Shown here: positions 31,524 through 39,941 of the stretch, in pieces
How positions within the stretch are numbered: position 1 is the first letter of the stretch
How the letters are laid out: each line of letters begins with the position of its first letter
Assembly: GCA_028824015.1 (NCBI GenBank)
Contig: JAPPFC010000004.1
Location: forward strand, 37,087-101,086
Direction of reading: 5' to 3'
From: a bacterium
GTDB lineage: Bacteria > Actinomycetota > Acidimicrobiia > Spongiisociales > ZC4RG35
DNA: 64,000 nt
Made by a program: the position numbers and the translations under genes
Notes under the pieces: model-generated
Databases searched by the model: none
The model's input: only the letters and a program-made list of their open reading frames with translations
What the model was told of the DNA's origin: nothing

Positions 31524-32870
31524 TCAGTCGGGTCGGGTTACGCACAGGCCGTGGCCCAACGAATCGGGATCCACCTCTCCGTTCTCGAAGACCACCCTCC
31601 CGCGGCTGACGGTCATGACCGGCCACCCCCGTAACTCCATCCCCTCATAGATGCAGGTCCCGTTGCCCGTGTGGCGCACCGTGTCCACCCGGTCGGGGTC
31701 GACCAGCACCAGGTCGGCGTCGGCGCCGGGGACCATCGCTCCCTTGCGCGGGTAGAGGCCGAAGCGGCGCGCCGGGCCGTAGGAATTCATTCTGACCAGG
31801 TCGGAAAGGGAAAGCCCCCGGCGATGCACTCCGTGCTCCATGAGCAGCGCAAGCTCCCACGGGAAAGAGACGATTCCGGGCTTCTCCTCCCACAGGTCCT
31901 CGCCCTTCTTGGGGAAGAAGGGCACGTGGTCGGACCCGATCGAGCCTACCTGGCCGGCCAACATCCCCTCCCAGAGGCCCTCCTGCTGCTCGGCGTCCCG
32001 CAGGGGAGGAGAGATCTTGGCCCGCATGTCCAGATCGGGGTCGTAGGCGGTGCGCACCAGGTAGTGGGGACAGGTCTCGATGGTGACGTCCACCCCCCGG
32101 GCGCGGGCCTGGGCGGCGAGTTTGGGTCCGGCCGCCACGCTGGTGTGCACCACGTACAGGGGACATCCGGTGAGTTCGGCCAGAAAGATCATGCGGGCGA
32201 TGGTCTCTTCCTCGCAGAAGGCGGGCCGGGACTCGCTGTAGGCGCCAAGGTCCTGGCGCCCGGTGGCCTGGATCGATCTCTTGATCCATCGGGCGATCTC
32301 GGTGTTCTCGCAGTGAACGGAGATCACCCCCTTGGGGAGACTGCGGATCTTGGTCATGGCGGTGTACACCCAGCCGTCGTTGGCGGGCACGATCCCGATC
32401 GGGTTTTCCTGTTCGTATCCGAAGTAGCACTTGAAGGACTGAACGCCGGTCTCCGTGGCGATGCGGGGGATCTCGGCGATGTGCTCGGGGCGCTGGATGC
32501 CGAAGTGGAACCCGAAGTCGATGCGAGCCACTGCCTCTCCTCTTCGCCTGCGGTCGCGGTAGAAGGGTATATATGAGGGTTCGAGGTTCCTGATGTACAG
32601 GAGTACGGTGGTGATGCCACCCCGGGCGGCCGCCGCAGTCTCGGTGTCCATGTCCTGGTCGTAGGGGTAGTTCACTCCCAGGTGGCAGTGGGGGTCGATC
32701 ACCCCCGGCATGAGCGCCAAGCCCTCGGCGTCGATCACCCTCCGACCCTGCGGCAACTCCCCGTTCTTTCCGACGGCCGAGATCCTCTCTCCCATGATGG
32801 AGACCCCTCCGTGGAACTCTCCGTTGTGGGTCACCACCCGGGCGTCTCGGATCACCAGGTCAGCCTTCAT
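31524..32870 (-). CDS. hydantoinase/dihydropyrimidinase-family cyclic amidohydrolase
   Basis: A 448-residue amidohydrolase. The start ATG 32870 is preceded by AAGGAGTGAC. The metal-site set is complete: GVIDPHCHLG (HxH), the Lys to be carboxylated in FKCYFGYEQEN, His in GVISVHCEN, His in LYVVHTSVA and Asp in GSDHVPF. This set fits D-hydantoinase, dihydropyrimidinase or allantoinase-type ring openers. It overlaps the dipicolinate-synthase-like gene by four bases (ATGA). Placed at the end of an operon with a dehydrogenase and a flavin reductase, it probably opens a cyclic amide; the substrate is unknown. Confidence 0.88.
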   Translation of the reverse strand: MKADLVIRDARVVTHNGEFHGGVSIMGERISAVGKNGELPQGRRVIDAEGLALMPGVIDPHCHLGVNYPYDQDMDTETAAAARGGITTVLLYIRNLEPSYIPFYRDRRRRGEAVARIDFGFHFGIQRPEHIAEIPRIATETGVQSFKCYFGYEQENPIGIVPANDGWVYTAMTKIRSLPKGVISVHCENTEIARWIKRSIQATGRQDLGAYSESRPAFCEEETIARMIFLAELTGCPLYVVHTSVAAGPKLAAQARARGVDVTIETCPHYLVRTAYDPDLDMRAKISPPLRDAEQQEGLWEGMLAGQVGSIGSDHVPFFPKKGEDLWEEKPGIVSFPWELALLMEHGVHRRGLSLSDLVRMNSYGPARRFGLYPRKGAMVPGADADLVLVDPDRVDTVRHTGNGTCIYEGMELRGWPVMTVSRGRVVFENGEVDPDSLGHGLCVTRPD

Positions 32871-33760
32871 GTCACTCCTTCTATCTGTTCGATTCTCTCC
32901 CGTATCCCGTCCCACTGGGAGGCGCCGGCGGTGACCGGCGCGCGGGTGCCGAGGCCCCTGGCCCAGGAGGTTACGTGCCCCAACTCGGCGGCTCTCTGTA
33001 GGTCCACCCCTCCCGGGGGCGCGGCCAGATCCATGACCAGGCTGCCGGCGGGCATAGCCGCCAGCACATCCTCCCCCACGACCTGGACGGGGACCGTGGA
33101 CAGCAGCATGTCCAGGCGGTGAGCATGCTGCGGAAGCTGGTCGAGGGGCACCGCCGTGGCGCCGGTCACCTCGGCTTCGGCTCGTTGCACGGGATTGCGG
33201 GCCGCGACCAGGACCTCGGCGCCGAGGAGCACCAGGGTGCGGGTGAGAAGGGATCCGATGGTGCCCTGGCCGACCACTCCGATCGTCGAGCCGTGGATGG
33301 TGATCTCGGTCAACTCGATGATTCTTTGGAGCGCTCCTTCCACGATGGTGGGACCCCGCCGCAGCATCAGTTCACGGTCTTGCTCATACTCCACGATGCC
33401 CACTCCGGTCGCCTGAGCCGCCTCCCGGAGGCTATGGTCGGCGGTCCCCAGTATGAGATGGGCCCCGGCAGCCATGCCTCCCAGCAGTTCCCGGCCGATG
33501 ATGATGGGTCGGGGGGCATGGGGGGCGTAGAGAGATCCGTCCTCCGCGATGCCGGGGATGGGCAACAGCCCGTAGTGGGCGGCCCGCATCGCCTCGCCGG
33601 GGTCTCGACACGGCGTCACCCCGGCGATTCCCCTCTCGGGCCAGGGAAGCCCGTAGGCTCGCACCACCGCTCCCGCGGCTGCCGCCCGACGGGCGATCTC
33701 CTGCTCGCGGTAGTCGCCTCCCACCACGGCGATCACCCTCTTGCTCCAGGGAACTGTCAC
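32867..33760 (-). CDS. dipicolinate synthase subunit A (DpaA/SpoVFA)-like dehydrogenase
   Basis: A 297-residue Rossmann protein closely patterned on DpaA. The N-terminus is IAVVGGDYREQEIARR; the middle has PTIVEGALQRIIELTEITIHG, then the second nucleotide-binding loop GVVGQGTIGSLLTRTLVLLG and LVAARN. The end has VMDLAAPPGGVDLQRA and APVTAG. In Bacillus, DpaA with flavoprotein DpaB oxidises dihydrodipicolinate to the spore compound dipicolinate. Here there is no dpaB and no sporulation gene, and the gene lies between a hydantoinase and a flavin reductase. A catabolic or secondary-metabolite oxidation of a cyclic imine is inferred. GTG start at 33760. Confidence 0.8.
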   Translation of the reverse strand: MTVPWSKRVIAVVGGDYREQEIARRAAAAGAVVRAYGLPWPERGIAGVTPCRDPGEAMRAAHYGLLPIPGIAEDGSLYAPHAPRPIIIGRELLGGMAAGAHLILGTADHSLREAAQATGVGIVEYEQDRELMLRRGPTIVEGALQRIIELTEITIHGSTIGVVGQGTIGSLLTRTLVLLGAEVLVAARNPVQRAEAEVTGATAVPLDQLPQHAHRLDMLLSTVPVQVVGEDVLAAMPAGSLVMDLAAPPGGVDLQRAAELGHVTSWARGLGTRAPVTAGASQWDGIRERIEQIEGVT

Positions 33761-33770
33761 CTGAAACCCT

Positions 33771-35549
33771 CTACCAGTATTCCTCGTAGTGGACGTTTGC
33801 CTTCACTCCCTGCTGGGGAAGCGTAAACCCCCGCTCCGCCAGGAGTTCGGCTACTCCGAGCGTCTCGCCGAAGACGGGCCGACCGTCCCTCCATCGAGGT
33901 ACCCCGATCATCGCCGGGTTGCCGCACATGAAGACCTGCAGGCGGGAGGGGTCGAGTTCCAGGCCGGTCTCGGAGGTCAGAAGGTCGTCTCCGATTAGTT
34001 GCTGGATGCGCATCCTCAGAGCGCCGTGAGCGTCCTGGCGGGTGACCAGGGGGAGGTAGCGATAGTTGGGATAGCGCTCTTCCAGGGCCCGGTGGCGGGC
34101 CACGTATCCCAGGTCCGCCGCGTAGCGGCACGACACCACCGACACCACCCGTCCCTGATGTCCTCTTCGAAACAGCTCCACCACCATGGCGTTGTGGGGC
34201 GCTTCCCCTGTCCCGGTGGCCAGGAGGAGCACGTCGGAGAAGGGATCGGTCACCGTGGACAGGGTGTAGCGGCCGGCCATCCGGGGACCGAGGTAGATCC
34301 GATCCCCCTCGTGTTTGAGGGCCAGTCGCGGGGTGAGGGCCGGCAGGCGATCGACAGTGGGAGGGACCAGCACGACATAGAACTCGAGGGCTTCTTCGTA
34401 GGCGGGGTCGGTGAGGTAGCCGCGGGTGTCGAAGATCCGGGATGAGATGGAATAGGATCTTCTCACCAGCCGCTCCGCCCCTGCCAAGCGGTCCTCGGCG
34501 CCATCGGATCTCGGTTCCCAGTAGCCGAGTCCGAGAGTGGCGTACTGTCCCGGCACCAGAGGCGAGTCGCGCTGGTCGGGCCGGACTCTGACTATCCAGA
34601 GGTCGGGATTGACCCGGCGGAACCAGGTTATGGTGGCGTTGTAGTAGCGGCTCTCCAGGTCGAACAGGTGCCCGGCCTGGACAGTGGTGATGGGGGGTGC
34701 GGCAGGCGGCAGGGAAGGGAAGTGCCGGGAACGCATTCTCTCCCAGGCTCGATCGGCGGGAAGGTTGACCACTCCCTCCAACTGCTCATCGGCGCCGTGC
34801 TGGTGGAGAAGCAGGTGGATGGGAAGATCACCCGTCTCCAACTCGATGCCTGAGTGATCCAGCACATGAGAGGCCGAGGAGTCAGGTTCGGAGAGGAGGA
34901 CGTTGTCGAACTGAAGGTCCGGCGTCTGGCGACTGTCGAAGGACACCATCGGATAACCGTGCAGGTCATAGACCCGGGTGGGTCGGGCCCTCCAGAAGAC
35001 CGTGATCTGGCGTTGGGCCTCCAGGCGCCGGACCATTCGTCTGGCCAGAAAGGACATCTTGCCGAACTCGGTGTGATGAATGCACAGGACCACCTTGGCT
35101 CCCTGCGCCAGTAGATCGAACGTCCACTCCACCGGCTCGTCGCCCTCGCCTATCACGACCACGTCCCCGGGAGGTCCCTCTATCTGGTCGGGATGCGTGT
35201 GGGCCCGGTGAGAGACCGAGGGGTCGACCGAGATCCGGGGGGAGCGTTGCTTCAGTGGGGGATAGGCCAATCCCAGTAGCACCGATCGAGCGGCCACCGG
35301 GCCGGTTGAAGTCTCCACCACCAGCAGGGGCCCTGGCGCCTGCCGAACCCTGCGGGCGACCGTCTCGTAACGCACCGTCACCCCCGGCGCCTCGAAACGA
35401 CTGGGGTAGACCTGGGGATCGGAGGGGGACAACACCAGCACCCGTTCCAAACCGGCGGCGGCCGCCTCCGACGCCAGGGACAGACCGGCCAGCCGGTCGC
35501 CTATGACCACGACCTCCCAGATGTAGGAGGGGTGAGGGGTGTCGGGCAT
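33771..35549 (-). CDS. fusion of pyridine-nucleotide-disulfide-type FAD domain with ferredoxin-NADP reductase
   Basis: 592 residues in two halves. Residues 1-270 resemble a thioredoxin-reductase-like FAD/NAD domain (VVVIGDRLAGLSLASEAAAAG, DVVVIGEGDEPVEW), but the first dinucleotide loop is atypical (GDRLAG) and no redox CxxC is visible. Residues about 300-592 are a bacterial-type ferredoxin-NADP reductase: LVPGQYATLGLG, RRSYSISS (FAD), LLLATGTGEAPHNAM (NADP), VFMCGNPAMIG and an aromatic C-terminus EEYW. The first gene of the minus-strand operon, 10 bases before the DpaA-like gene. It probably supplies or withdraws electrons for that pathway. Confidence 0.82.
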   Translation of the reverse strand: MPDTPHPSYIWEVVVIGDRLAGLSLASEAAAAGLERVLVLSPSDPQVYPSRFEAPGVTVRYETVARRVRQAPGPLLVVETSTGPVAARSVLLGLAYPPLKQRSPRISVDPSVSHRAHTHPDQIEGPPGDVVVIGEGDEPVEWTFDLLAQGAKVVLCIHHTEFGKMSFLARRMVRRLEAQRQITVFWRARPTRVYDLHGYPMVSFDSRQTPDLQFDNVLLSEPDSSASHVLDHSGIELETGDLPIHLLLHQHGADEQLEGVVNLPADRAWERMRSRHFPSLPPAAPPITTVQAGHLFDLESRYYNATITWFRRVNPDLWIVRVRPDQRDSPLVPGQYATLGLGYWEPRSDGAEDRLAGAERLVRRSYSISSRIFDTRGYLTDPAYEEALEFYVVLVPPTVDRLPALTPRLALKHEGDRIYLGPRMAGRYTLSTVTDPFSDVLLLATGTGEAPHNAMVVELFRRGHQGRVVSVVSCRYAADLGYVARHRALEERYPNYRYLPLVTRQDAHGALRMRIQQLIGDDLLTSETGLELDPSRLQVFMCGNPAMIGVPRWRDGRPVFGETLGVAELLAERGFTLPQQGVKANVHYEEYW

Positions 35550-35642
35550 GTCTGTCGGGACGATGCTGTAAAGGCTATCGGGATCTGATGTGAGGTGTTC
35601 GGCCTAAATTTAGACGCGAGCGGACTAGGAAGGAGCAATGTC
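35550..35642. promoter_or_regulatory. divergent promoter region of the two catabolic operons
   Basis: 93 bases separate the starts of the FNR-fusion and tautomerase genes, so both operons must be driven from here. It contains a perfect 10-base palindrome CTAAATTTAG at 35604-35613, AT-rich in a GC-rich setting and a candidate operator or overlapping -10 region. The plus-strand ribosome-binding site AAGGAG lies just before the GTG at 35643. Confidence 0.5.
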
Positions 35643-35837
35643 GTGCCGGTCGTCACCGTGGAGATGTGGGAAGGAAGGACCGTGGAGCAGAAGCGTCGGC
35701 TGGTGAAGGCCATCACCGATGCAATGGTGGAACATGCCGATGCCCGACCCGACGCCCTGCATGTGATCATCCACGATGTCCCGCGGGAGAGTTGGGGCTT
35801 GGCCGGGGTGCTTGGCCCGGATCGCACAGACGTATGA
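35643..35837 (+). CDS. 4-oxalocrotonate tautomerase family enzyme
   Basis: A 64-residue tautomerase subunit. The start is GTG 35643 because it places the catalytic proline directly after the initiator (MPVVTVEMWEGRT). The ending HVIIHDVPRESWGLAG matches the 4-OT active-site strand with its conserved Trp. Such enzymes convert enol acids to keto acids after aromatic-ring or sugar-acid transformations, usually as hexamers. Its stop overlaps the start of the isochorismatase fusion by four bases (ATGA). It is the first gene of a five-gene coupled operon. Confidence 0.88.
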   Translation: MPVVTVEMWEGRTVEQKRRLVKAITDAMVEHADARPDALHVIIHDVPRESWGLAGVLGPDRTDV

Positions 35838-36829
35838 GCGTTGCGGTCAACCTCGACGTGCTCGACCCAGACTCGGCGGCGCTCCTGGTCATCGACATGC
35901 AGAATGCCTTCTGCCACCCGGAGGGGACACTGGGAGACTCCGGGGTGGATGTGAGCCCGGTCCGGCAGGTCTATGGACCCATGCTTGGCCTGGTCAAGGA
36001 GTTCAAGGCAGCCGGGATGCCGGTGATCTGGACCGTCCAGGAACATCTGCAACCCGACCGGAGCCGCCAGAGGAAGCGTCTGCCCTCGCACACCGAGCGT
36101 CGTTCGAGAGTGGCGGCGCTGGCCGGCACCTGGGACGCGGAGATCATCGGGGAGTTGGCTGACTGGGCGGACGAGCCCACCATGGTGGTGCGCAAGCACC
36201 GGTTCGGGGCTTTTTACGAGACGCGCCTCGAACCTCTGCTGGGGATGCTGGGCGTGCGGACCCTGTTCATCACCGGGGTTACTCTCAACGCCTGCGTCGA
36301 GACCACCATACGGGAGGCCTACCTACGCGACTATGACGTGGTGGCGGTCACAGACTGCATCGCAGGAGTGCGCCCGCAATGGGAGCCCTCCGCCCTGGAG
36401 GTCTGGTCGCACTACCTGGCGCATCTGGCCACCTCCCGTGAGGTCACCGACTGGCTGGCCGGGAGCCGCCGTCCCGTGGTCAAGGGGATCCGGCACGTGC
36501 TGCTGGAGACCACCGACCTGGACGCGGCCGAGCGCTTCTACGTGGACCTGCTGGGCTTCACGGTGAAGAACCGCACGCCGTTTCGCGACGGCAGGAGGTT
36601 CATCGGCACCGAGGAGGGCCTGGGCCTGACCGAGGGGGGCACCGGCAAGGGAGGGCAGGTGGATCACTTTGCCTTCCAGGTCGACGGTGTTGCGGAGTGG
36701 GAGCGCAGAGTGGCCGAGGCCGGGCACCGGGTCGTCCGTCCGCTCGGCCCCGGACCCTACGGCCTAACCGTCTATGTGGCCGACCCCGACGGCAACGAGA
36801 TCGAGCTTTACGAGACGGAGGCGTCTTGA
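35834..36829 (+). CDS. fusion of isochorismatase-like cysteine hydrolase and VOC (glyoxalase-fold) domain
   Basis: A 331-residue two-domain protein. Residues 1-215 form a cysteine hydrolase with its full triad: Asp in LLVIDMQNAF, Lys in VVRKHRFGAF and Cys in TGVTLNACVETT. Relatives include N-carbamoylsarcosine amidase, ureidoacrylate hydrolase and maleamate amidase. From about residue 220 a VOC domain begins (IRHVLLETTDLDAAERFYVDLLGF), with candidate metal ligands His in VDHFAFQV and Glu in GNEIELYE. The fusion suggests consecutive steps on one compound: hydrolysis of an amide plus a metal-dependent isomerisation, epimerisation or ring cleavage. Coupled to both neighbours by four-base overlaps. 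Confidence 0.86.
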   Translation: MSVAVNLDVLDPDSAALLVIDMQNAFCHPEGTLGDSGVDVSPVRQVYGPMLGLVKEFKAAGMPVIWTVQEHLQPDRSRQRKRLPSHTERRSRVAALAGTWDAEIIGELADWADEPTMVVRKHRFGAFYETRLEPLLGMLGVRTLFITGVTLNACVETTIREAYLRDYDVVAVTDCIAGVRPQWEPSALEVWSHYLAHLATSREVTDWLAGSRRPVVKGIRHVLLETTDLDAAERFYVDLLGFTVKNRTPFRDGRRFIGTEEGLGLTEGGTGKGGQVDHFAFQVDGVAEWERRVAEAGHRVVRPLGPGPYGLTVYVADPDGNEIELYETEAS

Positions 36830-38016
36830 AGATAACCAGCGCCACCCTCTACATAGTGGCTCTGCCCACGCGGCGCCACCACTCCTGGGCCTCCAAGATG
36901 ACCGCTCCGATCGGCCGCCATGCCATCCTTCGGCTGCGGACCGACCAGGGGCTCGAGGGATGGGGAGAGGCGCCTGCCGGCATCACCTGGGGCGGGTCGG
37001 CGATGCGATACTACGGCGAATCGCCGGAGACGGTCCGGATCGTGGCGCTGGACTACCTGCTGCCGGCCGTGGCGGGCTGCGACCCGCGAGAGATAGCGGT
37101 GGTCCACGCCCGGATGGACAGAGCCGTGAAGGGCCACCCCTATGCAAAGGCGATGATCGACGTGGCCTGCTACGACCTGGCCGGACAAGCCATGGGCGTG
37201 GGAGTCCCGACCCTCCTGGGTGGTTCTCACCGTCGCGGGATAGAGTTGGCCCACTCGCTGGGGATAATGCCGATTGAACGCTGCTTGGAGGAGGCGGAGC
37301 AGGCAGTCTCGGAGGGCGCTCTCACCATCAAGTGCAAGACCGGACTGGACCCATTCCGGGATGTGGAGTTGGTGCGCCGCCTGCGGGAGTTGCTGGGCCC
37401 CGGGATCAAGATCAGGGTCGACGGGAACGAGGGGTATTCCCATGTCGCCGAGGCGGTGAGGGTCACCCGCGCCCAGGAGGACTACGACATCATGCTGTGC
37501 GAGCAACCGGTGGCCGGCGCCGAGGGTCTGGCGGCGGTGGGGCAAAGGATCGAGACGCCGATGATGGCCGATGAGTCGGCCTGGACGGTCGAGGACGTCT
37601 GGGAGTTGGCCGACTTGGGCGCTGCCGACTACATCTCGTGCTACGTCACCAAACCGGGAGGACTGTTCCGCGCCCGCCAGCAGGCCGAGGCCGCCCGCCG
37701 CCTGGGCATGCTGTGCGACATAGGAGGCTCGATCGAGACGGGGATCGGCAACGCCGCCAACCTGGCTCTGGGGGCGGCCGTCGAGAACGCCGTTCTTCCC
37801 AGCGTGTGTCCGGTTTCCGGTCCCGAGGGCAGTGTCCGCCCGGAGATAGCCGGTATCTACTACACCGACGACCTGATCACCGTCCCCATCGGTTTCGAGG
37901 ATGGTCGGGTCCTGGTCCCCGAAGGTCCGGGACTGGGGGTGGAAGTGGATGTGGCCAAGGTGGAGAAGTACTCGGTGGCCGAAGCGGTCATCCTCGACTT
38001 GGATGAAAACGGGTGA
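36826..38016 (+). CDS. mandelate racemase/muconate-lactonizing enzyme family protein
   Basis: A 396-residue enolase-superfamily enzyme starting at TTG 36826, overlapping the previous stop (TTGA) and preceded by GGAGG. The catalytic pattern is of the MLE subgroup: KCK motif (IKCKTG), first metal Asp in RVDGNEGY, Glu in CEQPVAG, acidic ADES, and a Lys in YVTKPGG as the opposing base. The subgroup includes cycloisomerases, epimerases and dehydratases. Together with the aldolase at the end of the operon, dehydration or lactone isomerisation followed by aldol cleavage is plausible. The exact reaction is unknown. Confidence 0.88.
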   Translation: MKITSATLYIVALPTRRHHSWASKMTAPIGRHAILRLRTDQGLEGWGEAPAGITWGGSAMRYYGESPETVRIVALDYLLPAVAGCDPREIAVVHARMDRAVKGHPYAKAMIDVACYDLAGQAMGVGVPTLLGGSHRRGIELAHSLGIMPIERCLEEAEQAVSEGALTIKCKTGLDPFRDVELVRRLRELLGPGIKIRVDGNEGYSHVAEAVRVTRAQEDYDIMLCEQPVAGAEGLAAVGQRIETPMMADESAWTVEDVWELADLGAADYISCYVTKPGGLFRARQQAEAARRLGMLCDIGGSIETGIGNAANLALGAAVENAVLPSVCPVSGPEGSVRPEIAGIYYTDDLITVPIGFEDGRVLVPEGPGLGVEVDVAKVEKYSVAEAVILDLDENG

Positions 38017-38026
38017 AAGAGGACCG

Positions 38027-39139
38027 ATGACCCGGGTAGTTGTGATGGGGGGCGGAGCGGGAGGCATGGCGGCGACCGTCGACCTGACCCTGCGGGGCTT
38101 CGAGGTGGTCTGGTGGCGACGCACCGTCCCGGGAGAGCCGCCGACCGGATTCCGGCTCTCCTACCGGGGCGTGTGCGGAGAAGGCGTGATGCCCGTGACC
38201 TGCACCGACGATCTGGCCGCGGGCCTCGACGGAGCAGCCGGGGTGCTGGTGTGCCTGCCCTCCACCGCCCACCGGCACATAGCCCGGCTCCTGGCCGAGG
38301 TCGGCTGCGCGGCGCCGGTGGTGCTGGCGCCCGGCCATCTGGGCGGCGCGCTGGAGGTGGCCAAGGTGTGGCGGGACCTGGGGATGGGCAGCCTGCCGCC
38401 GCTGGCGGAGTGCTCCACCCTTCCCTACACGGTGCGGGCCTTTGCGGTGGACGGTCAACCCGGCGAGGGCCGCCAACCGGTGCAGTGGGGAGTGAACATA
38501 ACGGGCGCCGCCGCGCGGGTGCCGGTTGCCTGCCTTCCGGGTGGTGAGGCGGCTCTCGATCTGGCCGGCCGGCTTTATCCCGGATCCGTCACCCTGCCCG
38601 ATGTCCTGGCGGTGGGACTGGCCGAGGTGAACATGGTGCTCCATCCCCCCGGGGCGATTCTGGGAGCGGCCTGGGTGGAGGCCACCGGCGGAGACTTCCG
38701 GTTCTACGTGGACGGGATGACCCGGGGAGTGGCATCGGTGATGGCGCGCCTGGACGCCGAACGCCTGGCGGTGGCGGACGGCTTCGGCTACCGCCTGGGA
38801 TCCCTGATGGAGGAGATGTCGGCGATCGGCACGGTGGAACCCGGCGCGGACCTGGACGACATACAGGGGGCCATCACCGGCGGCAGCGCCAACGCACTGA
38901 TCATGGCGCCGGATTCCCTGGGCCACCGCTATTACACCGAGGACTTCGGATACGGACTCCTGCCGCTGGTGGAGTTGGCCAGGGTAGCGGGAGTGGCCAC
39001 TCCGGTCGCGGAAGCGTTGCTCGGCCTGGCATCCGCCGCAGGCTTGGATGGGGCGATAGCCGGGGGAAGGACCCTGGAACGCTTGGGGTTGGAGGGCCTT
39101 TCCGTGGAGGAGATCGTCTCCTCGATCCGCCCGTCATGA
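38027..39139 (+). CDS. opine/nopaline dehydrogenase-like NAD(P) oxidoreductase
   Basis: A 370-residue protein with an N-terminal Rossmann loop VVVMGGGAGGMAATVDL and a C-terminal octopine/nopaline dehydrogenase domain (VGLAEVNMVLHPPGAILGAAW, with the conserved His, and YYTEDFGYGLLPLVELA). Family members form or split secondary amines between amino acids and keto acids. The start ATG 38027 has an AAGAGGA ribosome-binding site, 10 bases after the MLE gene. It overlaps the aldolase gene by four bases. In this operon it may oxidise a hydroxy or amino acid intermediate. Confidence 0.84.
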   Translation: MTRVVVMGGGAGGMAATVDLTLRGFEVVWWRRTVPGEPPTGFRLSYRGVCGEGVMPVTCTDDLAAGLDGAAGVLVCLPSTAHRHIARLLAEVGCAAPVVLAPGHLGGALEVAKVWRDLGMGSLPPLAECSTLPYTVRAFAVDGQPGEGRQPVQWGVNITGAAARVPVACLPGGEAALDLAGRLYPGSVTLPDVLAVGLAEVNMVLHPPGAILGAAWVEATGGDFRFYVDGMTRGVASVMARLDAERLAVADGFGYRLGSLMEEMSAIGTVEPGADLDDIQGAITGGSANALIMAPDSLGHRYYTEDFGYGLLPLVELARVAGVATPVAEALLGLASAAGLDGAIAGGRTLERLGLEGLSVEEIVSSIRPS

Positions 39140-39894
39140 GCAGAAACGGCGCCCCTCTGAAGAGCAGTCTCAGCAGGGGCGATGTCTGCTACGGGGCCTG
39201 GTGCATGATTCCCTCGCCCTTTGTGGTTGAGGTGTTCTGTCACCAACCCTACGACTGGATCGCTCTCGACCTCCAGCATGGCCTGTGGGCTCACGACCAG
39301 ATGGTCATGGCGCTGCAGGTGATCGATGGATTCGGTCTTCCCTCCATAGTCCGGGTGAATGGATCTGACCGCTGGGAGATCGGGAGGGTCCTGGATGCCG
39401 GGGCGTCGGGCGTCATCGTGCCCATGGTGGACAGCAGGACCGATGCCGAGGAAGCTGTGTCGGCTTGTCGTTACCCACCCCTGGGAGTCCGCAGCTTCGG
39501 CCCGGTCCGGGCCGCCCTGGGACGCCCCGAGTGGACCACCGACAAAGCCAACGATGAGGTCCTGTGCATAATCATGATCGAGACTCCGGGCGGGCTGGAC
39601 AACCTTGCCGACATCCTCGCCGTTCCTGGGGTGGACGCCATCCTGGTCGGGGCGGTCGATCTGTCTTTGACCCACGGGGTGTTCGGAGACGAACCATCTC
39701 GCTGGGACCTTGTGGAGCGGGTGTTCGAAGAGTGCCGGAACCAGGACATCCCCTATGGCATTGCCGTAGGTTCAGCGGCCGATGCGAGGACGGCCGTCAA
39801 AATGGGGGCTTCGCTGATGGCGCTGGCCCCAGACGCGTGGATGCTCAGCGACGCCATTGCCGCACACCTGAGTGCCTGCGGCGTGACCCGCTGA
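39136..39894 (+). CDS. HpcH/HpaI-family aldolase
   Basis: A 252-residue class II (metal-dependent) pyruvate aldolase. Family motifs are WIALDLQHGLW, GASGVIVPMVDSRTDAEEAV, the metal Glu in IMIETPGGLDN and the metal Asp in ILVGAVDLSLTHG. It would cleave a 4-hydroxy-2-oxo acid to pyruvate (or a related oxo acid) and an aldehyde. Start ATG 39136 overlaps the opine-dehydrogenase stop (ATGA). It closes the five-gene plus-strand operon, which fits the last step of a catabolic pathway feeding central metabolism. A 6-bp hairpin CCGGCT/AGCCGG follows the stop at 39896-39915. Confidence 0.88.
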   Translation: MSRNGAPLKSSLSRGDVCYGAWCMIPSPFVVEVFCHQPYDWIALDLQHGLWAHDQMVMALQVIDGFGLPSIVRVNGSDRWEIGRVLDAGASGVIVPMVDSRTDAEEAVSACRYPPLGVRSFGPVRAALGRPEWTTDKANDEVLCIIMIETPGGLDNLADILAVPGVDAILVGAVDLSLTHGVFGDEPSRWDLVERVFEECRNQDIPYGIAVGSAADARTAVKMGASLMALAPDAWMLSDAIAAHLSACGVTR

Positions 39895-39941
39895 ACCGGC
39901 TCCCTTTCCAGCCGGCCGGAACCTCAAGGCACCGTCTCCGC

